The position numbers and the translations under genes were made by a program. The notes beneath the pieces are model-generated. The model was not told the origin of the DNA. It saw only the letters and a program-made list of their open reading frames with translations, and ran no database searches. This document shows positions 59,696 through 64,000 of a stretch of DNA of 64,000 nt, piece after piece. The DNA is taken from NCBI RefSeq assembly GCF_013368755.1, contig NC_049563.1:3844001-3908000 (forward strand), given 5' to 3'. Every line of letters starts with the position of its first letter. Position 1 is the first letter of the stretch. The DNA is from Talaromyces rugulosus. Its lineage: Eukaryota; Ascomycota; Eurotiomycetes; Eurotiales; Trichocomaceae.

Positions 59696-60315
59696 CTTAT
59701 TCACAGGGTGATTAAAGTCTTACGGATAAAGTAAGCGTGCCCTGACAGGAGACGATCAAAGCGAGAATCCGATGACACTCGTCCGAGGTTGGAGACTGGA
59801 TCAAACCTTTTTTTTAAAAAGGGGTTCAATATTCTTTGCGGGCCTGTTCTCTGGGCGATGGTCTATGAATAGCCTTTCCCTGGTTCTGGGGTAAACGTAC
59901 TGCCAGCGAAATGACATTCGGGATTAAGGAATCCTACAGGCCGGTTGACATTTCAAGGCATCTTTTTTGTGCGAACTTTGGAATGGGTATGTTGATTAGC
60001 TACACATGTGTATCTAATCAGATATCCTCATTACATTGCCGTGTTCCTAAATAGATTTCTAATCTAATCTATTGATTATTGAGGTTTACTTCTGCTTATT
60101 GGTCTTTCAACATCTTGACATTTCAACCACATGCATTGATTGACTTCGCTATCTAAACGTACATGGTATCAAGCCTTGAATAACACGCCAGTGCTGTTTA
60201 CCTGACATTGGCAAATATATGATAAAATGAAGAAGAATGTAAAAATAAGTTTATCACGGACAAACATCCGTGGTCTAAGTATGATACAAAAATAGGAATG
60301 TAAATAGATCAAAGT
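59696..60315. other. Convergent intergenic region, no gene seen
   Basis: AT-rich; includes an A/T homopolymer near 59808-59820 and the 3' UTR of the following minus-strand gene. Confidence 0.4.
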
Positions 60316-63300
60316 CTAGAATCCGCGAAATAGATCATCGTTCCGATAGAAGACCTCACTGCTAGCCTCGGACCGCATCAAGTCCGGCTCGTAATGGGTT
60401 GGCTCGCCCCTGCGTCGACCTCGACTGCGCTGCCCGCGGCTCTGAGCAGAAGTAGCTTCAACGCGATCAATAAAAGCCTCCATGCGTATCGTGCCCACAG
60501 CATCGAAAAAGTTGTTTGTGGCAATGCTGGACGGCCCACTTGCTTCCGAAGTCCGACGGCTGATGCTGCTTTGCCCACTGGTCAACCCGGAAGCCCCAAT
60601 GGATGATGGCGCGTAGATATCGGATGAGTTAGCCGTCATCACACTGTAATTTGACGGAAGAGTCGCGTGACTAGAGAAACTGCGGAACGCATTTGGTGGT
60701 GGAGGAGCCCTGGGTGCTGTGTTGCTGCGCTTGCGATTATGAGTGCCGTATCGGGGCACGCTGGGAGGATCAGCTGCATCCATGATCGGCTCTAGGTCGA
60801 ATCCGGCACTGGGATATTCAGGCGTAGGCATTACATTGCCAGTGAATGTTCGTTTGCTAGGCTGAGGTCGAGGTTTTCCCTTGGCGACTCGTATCGAATC
60901 ACGTATCTGGTTGCGACGCAAGGCTGGAGGAGGCGGCGCTCCATATTCTTCCTGGGGAACGGGCGGTATTGTACTCAGTTCGTTTGCACCCAGAGAAGAA
61001 TGGCTCAGGAAGGATAGAGCTGTCAGCCATACATAATGGCGTTCAACCGTCATTGCCGTGAATTTCAGAGCACGTTGAGGCGTAAGAATAAGAATCGACC
61101 GGTTAAATTGGGTTGGCGGAGCTGAGCCTTTGGGGAATGGCGTGTCATCTTTGACGTCTAGCACAGACTGGATGGTGACTATTTTGTGGTCAGAAAATGA
61201 ATATCAAAAGGGAGTTAAGGAACATACGTTTGCGCCCGCTTTTACCCAAAAGAGCAGGGCCGCTCGTGGGTTGCTTGCTGCTCCACATCACAGCACGCTC
61301 ATATGGCGCCAGCCAAACCCATCGTTTATGCCGGACACCAGTGCTGTTGATATTGGCCGAGACTTCTTCGGTGGTATTCTTACCAAGCTCCCATGTCTCC
61401 TTGGTGTCTGACATGCCAAAAGATTTCCGTCGACGAACGTATTTGAACATCCATTCACCCACCATAGTTTGGGCAATGGCATCTACAACGCTTGTTGGCT
61501 GGATATGATCGGGGGACTCTTCCACGGTGTGTGTATGAGACCAAGCTGATCTGGGACGACTAGATGGAATCCTTCTTGGGGGCCGCCTCACACGAGGCAT
61601 CTCATCTATTGGCAACGGGCCCGGGAAACGAGGACTATCAGGCGCTGTAGAGATCGAAGGAGGGGACCGACTGCGAGCCCGGCCATACTGATCGACTTTC
61701 TGCACATCTGCGGCAGCGGACCGAGTTTTGCGCAGCGTGGGCTGTCTCGCGATGCGTCTTGCCTTTCGGATAGATGCGTTGTTCCCACTGCTATAAGGTG
61801 TCGGGCTTTGAGCGCCGTCGCTAGAACCAGCTGCGACGTTCCTTGAACTGTGTCTGATAGGAACAGGGAAAGGCGGAGGTCGAGCTGCTGTGCCAGTTGA
61901 GCCACTGTCGATGCTAGGATCACTTGGACTCCGCGGACGAGTTCTTTGATGGGCAGCCGCGCCGTTGGAAATCAGTGCTGCCCGCCGTATGTCAGCTTGT
62001 TTCGATCCCGATGTTATTTGCGGCGGAGGTCTGGATTTCTTCTTCTGGGAGTTGCTTCTCTTCTGTAGAGTCGAAGGTAGGTCGATATCAAACTCGTCTT
62101 CTTCTTCCAGGGGGACGTCTTCCAAAGGACGGCGGCTGACCATCCTACCAGAACGCAGAGTGAACGAAGCTGTTGGACGGTTAAACAAGTCATCCTCGCT
62201 GAAAACGTCAGGCAAGTCGGGTACTGGGTCCGGTTGTTCATCGTCGCTGATTGTGTCAAACCCTGCGAACAGACTGCTTGAGCGGAACGGTCGTCGTATG
62301 TCAAAGTTGTCGTTTTCTGCCAGTGGGCCATTGTCGTTGTTGCCTGGATATGCCTGGACAAGATCTGGTCGTTTGCCCATGGTTTTCTTTTCTGTAGCAT
62401 CCAGGCTCGTCTGGGACGATTTTCGATCAGGAAGGCCCTGGGCATGATCTGGCTGTTTGCTCTTCTCTTCTTGTTCCATGCTGTCCACGCTCGCCTGAGA
62501 AGCTTTTCGATATGGCGAGCGGGGAGGGGGGGAGATGAAAGGTATCGAGCTGCCATCTTTCTCGGTTTTTGTGATTGGCTGATCGTTAATTGCTGAAGGA
62601 AGGAGGCTTGCGGGAAGCTTGATAGGGCGCTTGTCGATTCTAATCTCTTCCGTCTGCATGGAAACAGAGCGCATGTCATGAGACAACGCAGCGTCAGTCT
62701 GGCATGAAATGCTTTTCGTGTGCGGCGGCAAAACGACACTGTTTCTTGGCGAGGTAGGCTCGGATCCTGGAGGAATGATAGTGATGACTGGCACAGCAGA
62801 AAGATTTGCTGGATCAAATGCGCCCGCTTCTCTAATAATCAACTCCTGATCCTCAATCTCCTCCGTCTCAGTCTGAGTAGACGCGGACATCATCACAGAT
62901 TTTGCTGGTTCAGGTCCTTTTTCAGTAACCGATCTGGGAGTTCCAGGTGGGCTGGGCAAGTCAACGGTTTGGCAAGATGTAGATATCATTTCTGTAGACC
63001 ATGTCCCTACACTTGCATCCTTCATTTGAGGTGGTGACGGAGGTGAAGGAGGTGCAGCAATGGGATATATGTCCTCGGTCTTATCGAGCACAGCTTCAGA
63101 CCCACTCGGGCGCAAAGGAGGCGAGGGAGGAGGGGTATACTGTACGCCGGCATCTTTGTATTCGTATTTCAGTTCAGGCTCAATGCGTTCAAAGGCTACC
63201 TCAGGCAGTTGGTATGTTTCCACGGTACACATGTTGGCGCGGTTGGCGTGCCCATTCGATAACCCAAGGATTTTCCGTGCCTTTGAGGCCATGGTATACG

Positions 63301-64000
63301 AAACCTGTGAAGCAACAGAGGTTGGTCGTTCGTCAAACAATAATTCGTTGCCCATGTACTCTTCTTCAGCTTCCTCATCAAAGTCTAGTTCATCGGCCAG
63401 GTTAAGGCCATTGCCCTTCAAACCAGCAGAATTAATCAGACTCATGGAAGAAAAGCGACCACTGTTTATTGGCTCGTTGTCGTAGTCGCTGCCGTAACTG
63501 GTAGTACTGGCGCGCCGCTTGTCGAAGGCGCTACTTGGCCGAATGCCAGGACTATCCATGTTTCCATCTCTCTCTCCGCCTCCCTCGTTGTTGTTTGCCC
63601 GGAACTCATTCGCTGCTTGCGCCGCTGCGACTTCGTTCAAAACGGCCTTGAGCCTATTCTCAGCCACATGCACTTTTCTCTCCCACGTCCTTTTCTCGTT
63701 ATCCCAATTTTGTCGGTCTCGCTCCCACAGCATCTGGGTTCTGTCCGCTTCTTCTTCTTGGCTCTTGACCTTCTTTTGGGATTGGTCCAACCTTTTCCGG
63801 ATCTCGGCAATATTCTCAACAGCTTCATCACGCTCTTTGGCAATATCACCCAAAGCCGAGAGAGTGCCGCCTTCCAGCAGCTTCATCTGCTTTTTAAGAG
63901 AGCGGTTCTCCTTGGCATGTCTTGATACGCTCTCGCCGAGAGTTTCGTTTTCATTTCTCGATTCGTCCAAGCTCGACTCCAAATGGTCGATTTCCTTGCC
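60316..64000 (-). CDS. apsA: ApsA/Num1-type cortical PH-domain protein, C-terminal part (5' end off the window)
   Basis: Nuclear migration protein that anchors dynein/microtubules at the cell cortex (Num1 in yeast; ApsA, anucleate primary sterigmata protein, in A. nidulans). The last two exons are visible: beyond 64000 to 61228, then 61178-60316; the intron has GTATGT and TAG. The left part is coiled coil (LKKQMKLLEGG, WERDRQNWDNEKRTWERKV). It is followed by a long disordered, proline/serine-rich region with repeated STQTE/SCQT motifs (ISCQTDAA, SVSMQTEE). The C-terminal PH domain begins at TMVGEWMFKYVRRR and spans the last intron (KSGRK|LTIQSVLD; RALKFTAMTVERHYVWLTAL), with the basic and Trp residues expected for phosphoinositide binding. 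A ~190-residue serine-rich tail follows. The gene is partial. Confidence 0.85.

Noticed and set aside
62014..62817. Long minus-strand open frame (267 codons)
   Set aside because: It overlaps the ApsA reading frame on the same strand in another phase and has only low-complexity composition; a shadow.

Overview
The window is genomic DNA of a filamentous ascomycete, most likely a eurotiomycete (Aspergillus/Penicillium/Talaromyces-like); the genus cannot be fixed from sequence alone. The reasons are short GT-AG introns of about 45-80 bp, CTAAC-type branch sites, intergenic spaces of 0.3-2.2 kb, and a gene set (SidA/SidC siderophore genes, ApsA, Akr1, Wee1-type kinase, augmin-like subunit) that fits this class. 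All exon joins given for intact genes keep frame and sum to whole codons.

Layout. 0-1.8 kb: cystathionine beta-synthase (minus). 1.8-5.6 kb: gene-poor, with two small broken genes. 5.6-8.7 kb: an SF1 Upf1/MOV10-type helicase. 9.1-10.2 kb: short-chain (GRE2/DFR-type) reductase (minus). 10.6-12.3 kb: an augmin subunit 3 (HAUS3)-like coiled-coil protein. 13.4-14.2 kb: a PHO80-type cyclin. 14.9-17.4 kb: the ankyrin/DHHC palmitoyltransferase Akr1. 18.3-36.3 kb: a siderophore pair, ornithine N5-monooxygenase (SidA, minus) divergent from a 15.5 kb, 8-exon, 5039-residue ferrichrome-type NRPS (SidC, plus), sharing a 1 kb promoter. SidA would make N5-hydroxyornithine, which after acylation is a substrate of SidC. 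38.6-46.2 kb: Wee1-type kinase and the DEAH spliceosomal helicase Prp2/DHX16.

46.2-51.4 kb is a degenerate accessory block: a 3' fragment of a DEDDh exonuclease (minus), a SNF2-type helicase pseudogene with several frameshifts and no P-loop (plus), a small two-exon gene of unknown function and other remnants. Sequences resembling the Prp2/DHX16 3' end lie on both sides of this block. 51.9-54.9 kb: a minimal cytochrome b5, a ZIP zinc transporter with a cluster of CAAGGT zinc-response-like half-sites upstream, and a GNAT acetyltransferase. 55-57 kb: AT-rich with no supported gene, ending in a ~95 bp direct repeat. 57.0-59.7 kb: a broken gene encoding eleven C2H2-like fingers followed by a DEDDh exonuclease domain. 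This is the same exonuclease family as the fragment at 46.6 kb. 60.3 kb to the right edge: the C-terminal part of an ApsA/Num1-type cortical PH-domain protein (minus), continuing outside the window.

The most unusual items are the C2H2-DEDDh family (two broken copies here), the accessory block bracketed by copies of the DHX16 3' end, and the intron positions in SidC that recur at matching domain boundaries. No tRNA, rRNA, CRISPR array or intact transposon was recognised.
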